This document shows positions 32,418-46,036 of a stretch of 64,000 nucleotides of DNA, piece after piece. How positions within the stretch are numbered: position 1 is the stretch's first letter; every line of letters begins with the position of its first letter. Under the pieces are notes generated by a model. That model worked only from the letters and a program-made list of their open reading frames with translations, ran no database searches and was not told where the DNA came from. The DNA is from Warburgia ugandensis (taxonomy: Eukaryota; Streptophyta; Magnoliopsida; Canellales; Canellaceae): contig CP141133.1 in the NCBI GenBank assembly GCA_035236585.1, positions 45,525,729 through 45,589,728 of the forward strand. The letters are read 5' to 3'. The translations under genes and the position numbers were made by a program.

Positions 32418-32732
32418 TTGGCAAAGAACTTGTGTGATGATAACGAGAAAGTAGAAATCTTTATGGAGTACATCATAAATGTAGTTGAATTGTTATTTCT
32501 AGATGCTATAAGTGCTCCCCTTGCAGTACTTTCTTCACAAGAAGTTGAAGGGGACCAAAATGTGGATGATCCAAATGATGCAATAGAGGATCTAGTAAAT
32601 GTAACAAAGGATCTAGTAGATGTAATAAAGGATTCAATATATATAATAGAGGGTCTAGTAGATGACAATCAAAATGTTGAAGGAGACAGTGAAGATGACA
32701 TTGACTATGTACTTGAAACACTAGAACTATAA
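32418..32732 (+). other. unrecognised acidic ORF with short internal repeats
   Basis: A 104-codon frame rich in Asp, Glu and Val. Its middle is built of three to four diverged units of about 24-27 bases (EDLVNVTKDLVDVIKD and similar). The reverse strand is also open because of the repeat. No homology is recognised, so a repeat-derived frame is as likely as a gene remnant. Confidence 0.25.
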
Positions 32733-33148
32733 TTCAAACTCTAAAAAGATTTCAAACATATATAAGGACTTTAGTTTAGTAGCATCATGAAATTCATTAC
32801 ATTGAGGCTACTAGTAGCTACTTTTAAGTGCTTCATTGGATATCTAGCATGAAATATATTCAAACTCAAATCCCTAACTAGAAGTTTCAGAGCATTTTTT
32901 AGATTAGAAAGACATTCCTCAATCTTCATAATTTCTTCAGCAACAAAATAAAAGGCCCATTGCAACTGCAAATCCCTTCATTTCATTAAAGTTAAAATTA
33001 CATTACATAATGATCATTAAAACTACAAATCCACTCCAAACTTCCATCAATAGCCTCTTATTTAACATCAAATTCAACATAGCCATGAATCACATAATAA
33101 AAAGACCTTTGGTGGCATAAAAACTATTTGCACCGACGAATCAATCAT

Positions 33149-33289
33149 TCATTCTCCTTCACCAACAGCTCCTACTTTTCCACCATTACCAATGCCTCTA
33201 CCATTGTGACCAGCAACTTCACCACCTCGATTACATCTTGTACCAACCCTAGCTTGGTTTTCAATGGGAATATACACATTCATCCAATA
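33149..33289 (-). pseudogene. Gly-rich C-terminal coding remnant
   Basis: On the minus strand EIYWMNVYIPIENQARVGTR is followed by a Gly-rich run (NRGGE, GHNGRGIGNGG) and a TGA. It looks like the end of a protein, but I cannot assign a family. Upstream (to the right) it is cut within 25 bases by the LTR of element G. Confidence 0.3.
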
Positions 33290-33312
33290 AATTTCCTATA
33301 GGCAATCTTCTT

Positions 33313-33600
33313 TGACACTCCACTTTAAAAATCTCAAGATGCCCTCCATTAATTGATCCCAGATATTGATTCACCACAAAAGTTAGGCATCTTTTATTTT
33401 GGTTCCAGGATGTCTTCTTTGGCTAATCTGAACTTTTCAATCTCTCATGGCTTGAGATGTCTATTTCCTCATGGTCAATCATGTTCACAAAACTTTGATA
33501 TAAAAGAATTAAATGGTAATCTTGACCATCTATAGCTAGATCACCCTTAATTTTGATTCACTCACTATTAATTTTAAAATTTTGAGACACACTTGTGTCA
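33313..33600 (-). repeat. 3' LTR of element G
   Basis: 288 bases, TGACACTCC at the left and CTTGTGTCA at the right. It aligns with the other LTR through CTCAAGATGCCCTCCATTAA, GATGTCTTCTTTGGCT and CATAGCTAGAT. It lacks about 45 bases near the left end that the other copy has. The purine tract TCAGGGAGAA (minus strand, just right of 33,600) is the PPT. Confidence 0.85.
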
Positions 33601-34559
33601 TTCTCCCTGATTGAAAAGAACTCATATTCGAGTTGTTTGCATCATCCTCTCCTTTGTATCATGGGAGGTTCACTACATTGAAGGTGTTTAAAACCTCATA
33701 TTTTGCTGGTAGGTTGATCTTATAAGTGTCGTCATCAATGCTCTTCAAAACCATAAAAGGACGTGTTGCTCTTCGCTTGAAGTATTGTCCTTGAGGAAAA
33801 TTATCCTTCCTTAGATGTACCCACACAAACTCTCCTTCTTAAAAAAAGGTAGGCTTTCTCTGCTTGTCAGCTTATGCTTGTACTTCTAATTTTTCCATGC
33901 AATCTTTGGTCAAATTTTCTCATGCATCTTCTTGATTTGCTTGTCTCTTTCTTTGGCATCTTTGCTGAAGTTAACAATTAGTGGAAGCGGTACCAAATTC
34001 ATGTGGCTTAAAGGATTCTTACCATATATTTCCCTAAAAGGACGACATTTGGTAGATTGACAATAGGAACTGTTGAAAGAAAATTTGGCTCGTGTTGGCA
34101 ATAAATCCCATTGACAAATATTATTTCCCACAAAACTCTATAGCAAACTTCCTAGACTTCTATTAACAACTTCAATCTACTCGTCAGTCTAAGGATGAAA
34201 TCAAGAACTAAACTACAGTCGAGTTCCCAGTTTCCTGCATCATGTTTGCTAAAGTGGACTCATGAACTTAGGATCTAGATTTGATGTAATAGTATTGGGA
34301 ATACCATGAAGTCTAACAACTTTCGTGAAATACAAATCTACCGTATGCGATGCCCCAATCAAATTAATATAGGCTATGAACTGTGCTATCTCTGAAAAAT
34401 GGTCAATGACTACTATACTATAATCTTTGTTTGACTGCTTTTGTGGTGGTCCAACAACAAAGTCTATGCTTACTTCTTCCTACAGAGAGTCAAGAATAGG
34501 AAGCACCATATACAAACTAGTGTTTTGTAGTTGATTTTTGTGAGATGACAATTTCTATA
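33601..34559 (-). pseudogene. element G integrase, catalytic core and C-terminus
   Basis: Minus-strand reading from right: RNCHLTKINYKT (zinc-binding end), EEVSIDFVVGPPQ (first Asp), VVIDHFSEIAQFIA, VVRLHGIPNTITSNLDPKF (second Asp region), FHP, TDE, IEVVNRSLGSLL (Glu kept), WDLLPTRAKFSFNSSY and YGKNPLSHMNLVPLPL. The C-terminal module follows: LRKDNFPQGQYFKRRATRPF and VLNTFNVVNLP. Several stops and frame changes are present. The start of the domain lies 19.4 kb away at 54,012. Confidence 0.85.
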
Positions 34560-34564
34560 CCTCT

Positions 34565-36640
<2,076 letters not shown>

Positions 36641-39600
36641 TGTTTAATTTTGCATAAAAACCATCCAATTAGTTACCCATGTGTTATAACTTATAGGGAT
36701 CAAATAAGAATTTTCACCAAATTTCATAATACATGCATTTTTGACCTAATAAAGAAAAATTTTGTTATTTTGTAGGTCCAGAAGCTAATCCAAGGTAAGT
36801 ATGTGACTAATTATTTTTTAGCATTTAAGTAGGATTTTTTACTTTTTGTAAGAAGTAAGATGCGTTGATGTTTTCCGCAAGTGCACGGGCTATTGTAGTA
36901 TAGCTATGCAAATATGGGTCGATCCCACAAGGGCTCGCTTTAAAAGATGGAGTTTTACATAAAATTCAATTAATAAAATTTAAAATAAAGAATATAATAG
37001 AAATACACTAACAATAAAATAAAAATTCTCAATTTATTTAACTGCTGCAATTTACAGAATATCTAAATCCAAGAAAACAGAAAATAAAACTAAACAAGCA
37101 GTCTTGGATATCACTGTCCCTGGATAGGCAGAATAGGGTTAACGTAAAACCAGAATATTCAGGGACACATCTGTAAATAAAATAGGGACTTAGACGGGAT
37201 TAAAACTGGGATACAAACGTAATTAAAATGAGGACAGAGATGTAATTAACGAAAAAGAATAGAAATGTAATTGCATTTAAAGAGGAAGGGCAAAAATGAA
37301 ATTTTATTAAAAATCTATTTTTTAACAAAAACCAGATAAAACCCCATGAGAAGAATGCTGGAGAAGGAAGGAGATGGAGCTGGAGGAGAAAGGGGGAAAG
37401 GAAGAGGAGAAGAGAGGAAAACCCGTTTCGGGTTTTTGTCTCTGGACCGTCTGGGTTGTAGCGAAGAAGCAGAGCAAGTAAGGTTCAGTCTGGGAAGACC
37501 GGTGATGGGTTGGTGGGTTATGCAGGAGTGAAAGAAATTGGACGATGTTGTGTGGATCGTGGAGGAAGAACTGGGTGGTGAAGGTGAACTGGAGGATGAC
37601 TGGTGCGGGAAGGTGGTTGGCGAACGTGGTAAAATAGCTGGGTCTTCTAGCTTGTGAACATGAAAGAGAGGGTGAAACGTGAAAGGACTTATGTAGTGGT
37701 GCGATGGATGCAGGGTTGAAGTGAAAGGAACGGTGGCTTGTGCGATGGAAACAAAGGCTGGGTTTGGTGCTTTGAAAACAAACAATGAATGAAAGGCAAA
37801 GAGAGGGCAAACAAATGTAAACAAAGGAAAGGAAACAAGCAAAGTGAAAGAAAATAGTAAAATCCCCCCCAAAAAAAAAACTCTCCCTCTCTCCCATATG
37901 GTTTCCCTCTTTATAGCCTTTGCACTTCCTTATTTGTCTCAAACTCTTTCCTTGAAGAGGTAACTTCCTATGAGGAAACTTTATCCTCTCCCAAATTAGG
38001 ACTCTTCTCATTAGGAATCCTTTTCCAATTAGGACTCTTCTCATTAGGAATCCTCTTCCAATTAGGACTCTTGCCTTCTTGATCTGCACTTGATCTGCAT
38101 AGTTGATCCTTGATAGATGATCTGTACATTGATCCTTAGCCATCGATGCTTCTTTTAGCTGATTTGTAAAATAAAAGACTAAATTAAAATCATCTAAATC
38201 ACATATTAATCATCTAATAAGCCCTAATGATCATCTGACCGTTGATTTTGAAAAATTAAAGTTTGGATGGTCAATTTGAGCTAAGTTTAAAATCAAACTG
38301 AATTTTGCAAATTTGAATAGCTAGATGATCTAATTGAATACTAAACTAGAGGTCTTTTAGTCAAAATTAAACACTTAACAAGATGGTAATCCGATGGTCA
38401 AGATCAATCGAGATGAACATTGAAGATTAAGATTAAAAGATCAAGTCAAAGACATAAAATCATCAATTCAACATAAGAACAAAGGTTAAGATCATCTTGT
38501 AGACCAACAATGGGTGCAAGTAAAGAAGCTAAAGGTGGTCAAAGTGGCCCATGAAGTAAGCCATACACTTCCACTAGCTTTGCATGAGTTGCATGCAAGG
38601 CACCTTAGCCATATAAGCCACAGAAGAAGGTGACAAGCTAAGGAATCTAAGCCAAACCATTCAAGCCACTTAAGACAAGGGATGGAGCCAGGAAGCCTAG
38701 TCAATGAAGCCTTAAAATTTAGCCATCAAAGCCATTAAGCTAAGCTAAATAGAAGGCTAGGATTGGAGGAAAATCAAGAGGATTATTCATGAGATTCTAA
38801 GCAATATTTTGAAGATAATTAAGGAAAATCTAATTAGGATAAGATGGCATGTGGACCAATAGGATGATACCCTTCTATTTTTTGTGTCAATCCATGTTTT
38901 TCCCACTTTTTCCTCACTTTTCACCTCATCACCAAATAACCCCACGAATTTGACTTTTCATTCAAGATTCTTACCATTCTAAGACTCCTCTACCTTCCTA
39001 AACTCCATCTCAACCTTCCTCACTCAATACCCTGTCCCTAGGGTCACTTTCCTTGTTTTTCACCTCTTCCTACATTAGGAAACCACTCATATATATATAT
39101 AGCCCTACATTCCATAGGAATTTTCCATTGAGAGGTGGTTGACACAACTTGAAATCAAGCTTTCCTTTGGTGTTATTTGCTGTGGGACTTTGGAATTTCT
39201 TAGATGCTTTTCTTCCTTTGATTTTTTATTTATTGTCTTGATTATTTGCGCTCCAATTTAGGTTAGTAGTTTGCTTGCTTTGTTTAGTTTTCATTGTTTT
39301 GCTTTCTAGTTTTGCACCTTTCCATGTAGCTATCTCCTTTCTTCTTTACCTCAATTCTACTTGTTAGTCTTTGTTATTCAATTAAGATTCAAGTTAGTTA
39401 TTGAGTGGCAGTGACATCCTAGAGGATAGCTATCTTAAATCCTTGATTTTCTCACTTGAATTTTGTGTTTTCTACTCTCTTTTTTCCTTAGTTTTAGGCT
39501 ATTTTCCCTTAGTTACTTTGCTCACTTAGCTATTTTTGTTATTTAGATAGGATTTCAAGCTTTAGAAAAGTGCACAAATTCCATATTTTGTAGACAGTTT

Positions 39601-40689
39601 TGTGCACACAAATTTGATGCAAATTGGATATGATTCAATAAAGTTACTTGGGATTTCTTGTTATGGAATGTTTCTTTTATCAAAGTACTTGAGATCTGGG
39701 TTGTTTCTTTGCATAAAATTTATGGTTTGAGTAGCTTTTTATTGCTAGATTGTTGACTGTTCCTAAGTACCAAAATCTAAAAGTTGGTTTTTCCTTAACT
39801 TTGTGCTTTGATTTCAACAATCAAAACATCTTATTTTCCTAAAAATCCTTAGGTATCCATTTAGATGTTTATGTTGTTTATTAGATCCCTTAGTCAGTTT
39901 TCGTAGTAATTCACTGTAGGTACATTAAATTTCACCATCTTTAAGGCTCCAAAATCATGGACACTATCCAAAAACTATCCACATAGTTATAAATCTCATA
40001 TCTTTTATATTTTTTCTTAGTTTAGTTTAGTTGCTTAATTGTTGTTAATTCATGATTTACATCTTAGTTTAGGTTTAGAAAGTTTCCTTTTTGAATTTTG
40101 GGAATTTCCATCTTTAGAAAGTTTTATGATTTAAAAAGTGTTAAATTTAAAAAGTCTTTTTAGTTGTAGTTTCCATTCACATGCATGTTTCTAATTTCTT
40201 GTTAAAATTAGTTAGATCTCATTGATTACTTATTTTTGCATGAAAATTTAGTGTTAAAAATTTACCTAATTTAGTTTTAGAAAGTTCTACTTTTAGAAAT
40301 TTTCTAGTACTAGCTTAGGAAAGTGTTAATTTATGAAAGTTTCCATTTTAGTAGTTTCCTTAGTTTATGTTTCCTAGATTATTTTATGATTGTTTCACAT
40401 TTGTTTCCTTTAGTTAAATGCATGTTAGTTAGGTAAGTTTCCATTCTAATTTCTTAGCTTTAGTTTTTAGAAAGTTTCTTTTTATTATAGTTTCTAATTC
40501 CATGCACATTTTCATTTTATGTTACTTTAAATTCCTAATTTAATCACATCTCTATCTCCTAGGTAAAGTTAATCAATTTGAATAAAATTCAATCTATTGC
40601 AAATTTGTGAGATTCCTCATGGGATCGACCTCACTTGCATGAAAATACTATATTGATTGGTGTGCATGCAAATTTTTATTAAAACAACA
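36641..40689 (+). repeat. 5' LTR of Athila-like element B, split by a solo LTR
   Basis: It starts TGTTTAATTTTGCATAAAAA and ends TTATTAAAACAACA, nine bases before a tRNA-Asp PBS. Without the inserted solo LTR and one TSD copy its length is about 2.5 kb. The near-end block CATGGGATCGACCTCACTTG resembles the end of LTR A, so the two families are related. A copy of its 3' end lies inverted at 63,487-64,000. Confidence 0.75.
36863..38380 (-). mobile_element. solo LTR of the element A family, inverted
   Basis: 1,518 bases. On the minus strand it begins TGTTAAGTGTTTAATTTTGA and ends CATCAACG. A perfect duplication AGATG flanks it (36,858-36,862 and 38,381-38,385). It matches LTR A (4,490-6,323) in inverse orientation, including GGGATCGACCC and the TATA-containing stretch. 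It has no internal region. It sits inside the LTR of element B. The long minus-strand open frames at 37,315-38,143 are LTR sequence, not genes. Confidence 0.9.
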
Positions 40690-40698
40690 ATAAGTTTT

Positions 40699-40716
40699 TG
40701 GCGTTGTTGCCGAAGA
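40699..40716 (+). promoter_or_regulatory. primer-binding site, tRNA-Asp type (element B)
   Basis: TGGCGTTGTTGCCGAAGA matches the Athila/Tat primer site TGGCGCCGTTGCCGGGGA, complementary to the 3' end of plant tRNA-Asp. The four changes are all transitions, three of them G-to-A or C-to-T at CpG or adjacent bases. Confidence 0.88.
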
Positions 40717-41879
40717 TTCACAATGGATTTGTGGTTGGATCCTTATTTAGATTGTTTACCTTTAGTCTTAATTCTAGGTTGCATTAGGTTAGGATTTTTC
40801 ATCATAGTTGCTTATTTTGTTAATTCCTCCAAAATTAATCCATCTTACATTTTTATGCAAGGGAAATTTGGTGAAGGAGTGGCTTTATCAACTTAGGATT
40901 TACTTGCTTTCTTAGATTAGGGTTTTTCTTTTCTTTGAGTGAAACTTGTATTAGTGAGGCCCACTATAACTTGCAATTTCAATTTCAATTTTAAATGGGT
41001 TGCACTAAAACTGGGCAAGTGTGTGGTAAGGAGGCCCATACTTGATCTTCATTTGAAAACCCCCTAGAAGTATCCTTCACTTTGTTTTTAATTTTGTTTG
41101 CATTTAGTGTGGTTTGCATTTGGCTAGTAGTGTAATTCATATAGATTAGGATCATTTATCTTAATTGTTGCATCTTTATATAGGGTTGTTGTATTCGAGA
41201 GCACTTATCTAACCTTAGTTAGATAGCACATAGGTTGCATTAGTTGTTTCATTTGTTTTGTTTTGCATTGAATATTTAAATGATTTATGGTGGAATGGAA
41301 TTAATGCTAGTAAGGACCCCACAAGAACCCTTGTAAGATAAGGACTAGATTTGATCACTAGCTCCTTGGCCTACCTAGGGTCAATCAACATCCTTGTATA
41401 TTGTGATCCCAACCTTTGAACTTTAATGTCAAGATCAAGTAGAAAGAGACTTGGGGTATTGAGCTCATAGGACCCTTTTAGAAGGACATGATCCATTATC
41501 ACTTTAATGGCTTTTGAGCACTGTGGTTATAGTGGGTGTCTTAAAATCCAAGTGATTATCTCACACCTTTTGTTGACATTAGTTGATGTCTAAATGCCTT
41601 CTAACATGAGGATTGTATAAACTACTTTCAAGTAGAACCTAACTAATAAGAAGCTGCCACCTATGCATTAAGGAAAGATAATCATGCCACTACTCAATTA
41701 GTGATTACTAGGATTTAATTGCGCATCACATAAAGTTAGAGTCAACATATAGATTAGGACATTTAGACTAGGATAGTTTATGCGAGGGCATCAATCTTAG
41801 AACTTAGAGTTAGCACCTTTCGACCTAGAGATTCAATGCAACCTTAGACAAGGGGGAAAGAAACCAAGTTCCTATCGCC
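40717..41879 (+). other. untranslated leader of element B
   Basis: About 1.2 kb between PBS and gag with no coding signal, as usual for Athila/Tat elements. Confidence 0.55.
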
Positions 41880-42888
41880 ATGGCTGAGCCACCGGTAGAA
41901 GTTGAGCACAAGGCCATTAGAGATTTTTATGAACCTCTATAACTAATAGCGCATCCTACATAGCTTTACCTCCTACAAATGCAGACCATTTTGAGTTAAA
42001 TTCGGGAGTCACAAATTACTCCTTACTTTTTATGGTCGAGATGGAGAAGACCCTTACTTACATATCAAGGAGTTCCTTAATATTTGTGCTACATTTAGGT
42101 TTCAAAACTTTTTGGATGATTCTATTAGGCTTAGGCTATTTTAGTTCCCACTCAAGGATAAAGCCCATCATGCCTTAATTCCTTGGAGGTAGGTTCCATA
42201 AACTCATGGGACCAATTGTCGAAGAAGTTCCTGAATAAATTCTTCCTCATTCACAAAATAAATGCCCTTCATCATGAAATTATCAATTTCCAACAAAGGG
42301 ATAATGAATAATATTATGAATGTTGGGAAATGTGGAATGAATTGGTGCAGAAATGGCCACATCGTGGATTTGAGAAATGGTAGTAGGTTCAATACTTCTA
42401 GAGGAATTAACGCCTCAAAATAAATAAATGGTAGATGATGCAAGTGGAGTGGCCCTCATGTTAAAAAACGAGAGAGAGGCCTAGGAGTTCTTTTAAACAT
42501 ATGCAAATAATCTCCTACAATGGGATTATTCAAATAGGAGAGAGAGAAACAACTAGGCTCCAAAGAAAGGGGCTCTACATGAGATAGGAACACACAGAGT
42601 TCTATCCTATAAACTTGACTCTGTAGTTGAAAAATTAAACAAACTAGAGCCTTTAGGTGGAAGAATGAAAAAACTTGAAACTATGTTTGAAACTTTCATG
42701 GCTGTTACTTTATCCCATAAACCTTGACTAGAGGTATGTGCTACTTGTTCTAGTCCAACCCATTTGATCACAGCTTGTCTATCAATTATAGTGTTGAATG
42801 ACTATCTTATTGATCAAGTGAATGCATATTACGAACCTAGCAACAACCTATATTTTGAGACCTATAACCCTGGATGGGCTAGGCATCT
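41880..42888 (+). pseudogene. gag of element B, cut by element D
   Basis: ATG at 41,880 opens MAEPPVEVEHKAIRDFYEPL, then frames change. Readable Gag parts are YGRDGEDPYLHIKEFLNICA and the zinc knuckle CATCSSPTHLITAC (CX2CX4HX4C, 42,737-42,778). It is clearly related to the gag at 1-950. The reading ends at YNPGWARH, where the LTR of element D begins. Pol is absent. Confidence 0.8.
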
Positions 42889-45800
42889 TGTAATAACCCC
42901 AATTTTTGTAAATTGATTGAGAAAATTAATTTAGTTTGAATTATTAGAAATTTTGGGTTGGAATATTAGGTTATTGGAAATTTTATTTTTATCGAGATTA
43001 AAACATGATTTAAAACTTATAAACTATGAATGTACTCAAAAAATTGATGACACTAAGTGCGTTCAATTCTGAGTTAAAATAAAAAATCCTAATTTTCTCT
43101 ATTTTTATGAAAAATGGTCATTTTACCCATAACAGATATCTAAGACTTCAATATTTAGAGTGTACTAAAAAATACTATTCCAACCCTACTAAGTACGCTC
43201 AATTCTAAGTTCGAGAGAATAAAATAGATTTTTCTCCATAAAAGGGCAAAATGGTCCTTTCACACCTCCGTGGGGCCCACAAATGGATCCAATGGCTAGA
43301 AAACATGTAATGAGTGGTCAAACCACTACTAGATGATAGTGGATAAGGAGGTGGTAGTGGAGGATCCAATGCTAATTTAATATTCAAAAGAATTAAAATA
43401 TAATTATTACAAGTAATTATGAAAAATTCAAAAACATCTATAAATACACCCCCAAAAGTCCTCCAAAAATGTTCATAAACATGAAATTATCTTGCTTCCC
43501 ATGCAAAACCAAATCTAGATTCATTCCCAAATTTCCAAAACTCCCAAAAATCTCTCTTCTTTCACTTTCTCTCTCCTCTCTCTAAATTGGAAAAAGAGAC
43601 TTAAATTCAATTAGGCACTCTATTCTAAATCAAATCTTACAAATCTCACCATTCAAATTGTCCTAGATACCTTATGAACAAAACGCCAAAACAAATTTCA
43701 AGATCCAATGTTTTAATCAATGGGAAATCACAAAATAAGAGGTTCTTGGGCGATCTTATCATCAAGTGGATATTCTTTTAAATTGGGTTGTAAAACCTAA
43801 GTTTTTCTCCAATCAGGTTGGTGGAAACTCTTTACACACTCATTTCATGTTAATTTATATAATTTATATTTTTTTAAAATTAGTTTTAGGTTAAAAATAA
43901 TAAAAATCAAGTAAGGATAAGAACCTTAAATTTTGGATTATGGAGGGCTCAGATGGAAAATCTGAGCCAACCAATCGATCCAAAAGGGTCTAAAACCCCT
44001 AGGGTAGAAATTTCATGAAATTTAATCAAGTTTTGAACCTTTTATTGATAAGGAATTGATTAGAAGGTCCAAAAGGATTGTTCAATCTTCCTAATAGGAT
44101 CGGATCTAGGGATGCCATTGCGGGATGCTACATAGAAATGCGCCATGCAGGAGTGTCTCCGCGTGTGACGCCATCTCGACGGAACTACCGTGCGACAGTG
44201 CCGGTCCCGGGCAGAGTGTTATCACATGTGTCCCGGTGATAGGAGTGTGGCAACCATTCTGCCCAACCGGACTTGCTTCGCTCGACTAATCACAACCTTC
44301 CATTCTGCTGGGCCCACATCAAATGTGGACCCTCGAAGCAACTATGAACTTCAGTCCTTAATTGTGGAGTCAACTGAACTCTAAATTAAGATTGAAAAGA
44401 AGCTATGGAAAGCTTGTAACGTCTATTTTCTTCTGAAATCATAAAATTGATAAAACTCTTCAAGAAACTTTTTGCTTTGACTAATTAAGATTCTAATTTT
44501 CATGAGCTTCAAGATCTCAGATGATCATATCTTGGGGATCTAATGCAATAATGATATAATGTTGAAATCAAGTAATATCTATGATTTATTTTATAGATCT
44601 AACATAAAATGAGGAATCTACCCTTTATGGTAGAAAAACTACAAAAATATAAAGGGACCCACTTGGTCAATAAGATCAAGCATGATCAGACCCTTGGGAT
44701 GGATTAAGTGAATGAGATTATGATGGAATCCATTGAGATCATGGATTAAATGTGACAAAAATAAATGGATCTGATCTTTGGACCTTAATGGAGTAAAAGC
44801 CCTAAAATTAATTAAAACCCTTGATTAAAAGGAAAAGATCTAAGATCTAATAGTTGGATCATAAGTAAAAGTTTCTAATAATCTTAATCTAATTAGTTTA
44901 GTTGTCTTTTATTTGATAATAGACTTGTAAATGTGATGTATGTTATAAATTAGGAAGCATGATAGTATAATTCTTAAATGTTATTATATTGTTATTAGGT
45001 TGGATTATCTTAAGCCCATGTTAGTGTAAATTTGAAATTTTAGCATGATTCTATTAAATTAGTAGGAAAATTTCATGTATTTCATAACTTAGGATCATAG
45101 TAGTTTGAGTATAGTTTCATTTCATTAGGTTAAGTTACATTCATAGGAAGCATGTTAGTATAAGTAGTTGTTAAATTTATATTGGATTTATGCTTTAAAG
45201 TTTATGATTTATTTATTGTCAAATTTTATTAGTAGATTCAAATGTTAAGTAGTTGTTAAGATATATTGAGCATAAATCACCAAAAATGTAAACTAATGGA
45301 ATATAGAGATTCATGGATAATTAAAATGAGTGAATGACCTTGACTTAATATTAGAAAGGGTTATAGTTAGTAGGACAATGTAAGAATTATCAAATCCTTG
45401 GCCCAAACCAGGAGAATAATAAACCCCATGAATGACATTTTAAATGTTTATGGATTTAATTAAAATCAATTAGAAAGAGTACTTAGGGTTAAAATGCTCA
45501 TAGGAAGCTTATGAAAGGTTGAGCGAAGGTCACTTTAGTGAATGCTGAATATGGTGGTTAAGGGGGTTCTCTAATAGAGCTTCGCTCTTCCCCTACCTTT
45601 CTTTGACCTTTGTGAGGTCTAAATGCCTCCGTACATGAGGATTGAAGTAACCACTTTATGTTCAACCATTCAACTAGTAAGCCTTAGTCAATTGGAAGTA
45701 AGAGGAGCAATCTAGACTTAGGATAAAATAAGTTATCTTCAACCAGTAAAGCATTAACTGGTTGAATAATAATAATAATAATAAGAGCACAAAAGGTTAG

Positions 45801-46022
45801 TAAATTATCTAACCCTAATAAAAATTATAAGTAAGATAAGAATTTTATCTTGTACAAAAATTTTACTTATGTTATGCATGAAGTGATGACTTGGGTTTTT
45901 CAAAATAAGTTCCAAAGAAAAGAATTTCTGCTGCTTTGTTTTGCATATTTTGTTTTACTACTAAGGGCCCTGCCTTTGAAAAATGTATTACAAAATGTGT
46001 TACAAAAACCTGGGTCATCACA
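42889..46022 (+). repeat. 5' LTR of element D
   Basis: 3.13 kb from TGTAATAACCCC to GGGTCATCACA. It lies in the gag of element B and is followed by a tRNA-Met PBS. It contains a GC-rich patch at 44,140-44,290. About 870 bases of its interior (43,375 to about 44,245) recur at 48,667-49,536, and a diverged copy of its start occurs at 62,451. Confidence 0.8.
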
Positions 46023-46024
46023 GT

Positions 46025-46036
46025 TGGTATCAGAGC
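46025..46036 (+). promoter_or_regulatory. primer-binding site, tRNA-Met type (element D)
   Basis: TGGTATCAGAGC, two bases after the LTR end, as in T2. Confidence 0.92.

Larger units (their letters stand above)
31701..33312. other. degraded spacer left of element G
   Basis: AT-rich sequence with no transposon ends recognised, apart from TTCTT at 33,308-33,312, the left target-site duplication of element G. Short coding-like pieces are listed separately. Confidence 0.5.

Noticed and set aside
37315..38143. Two long overlapping minus-strand open frames (185 and 273 codons)
   Set aside because: They lie entirely in the inverted solo LTR of family A. The plus-strand relative at 4,490-6,323 does not keep them, and the peptides are Ser/Pro/Phe-rich with no domain.
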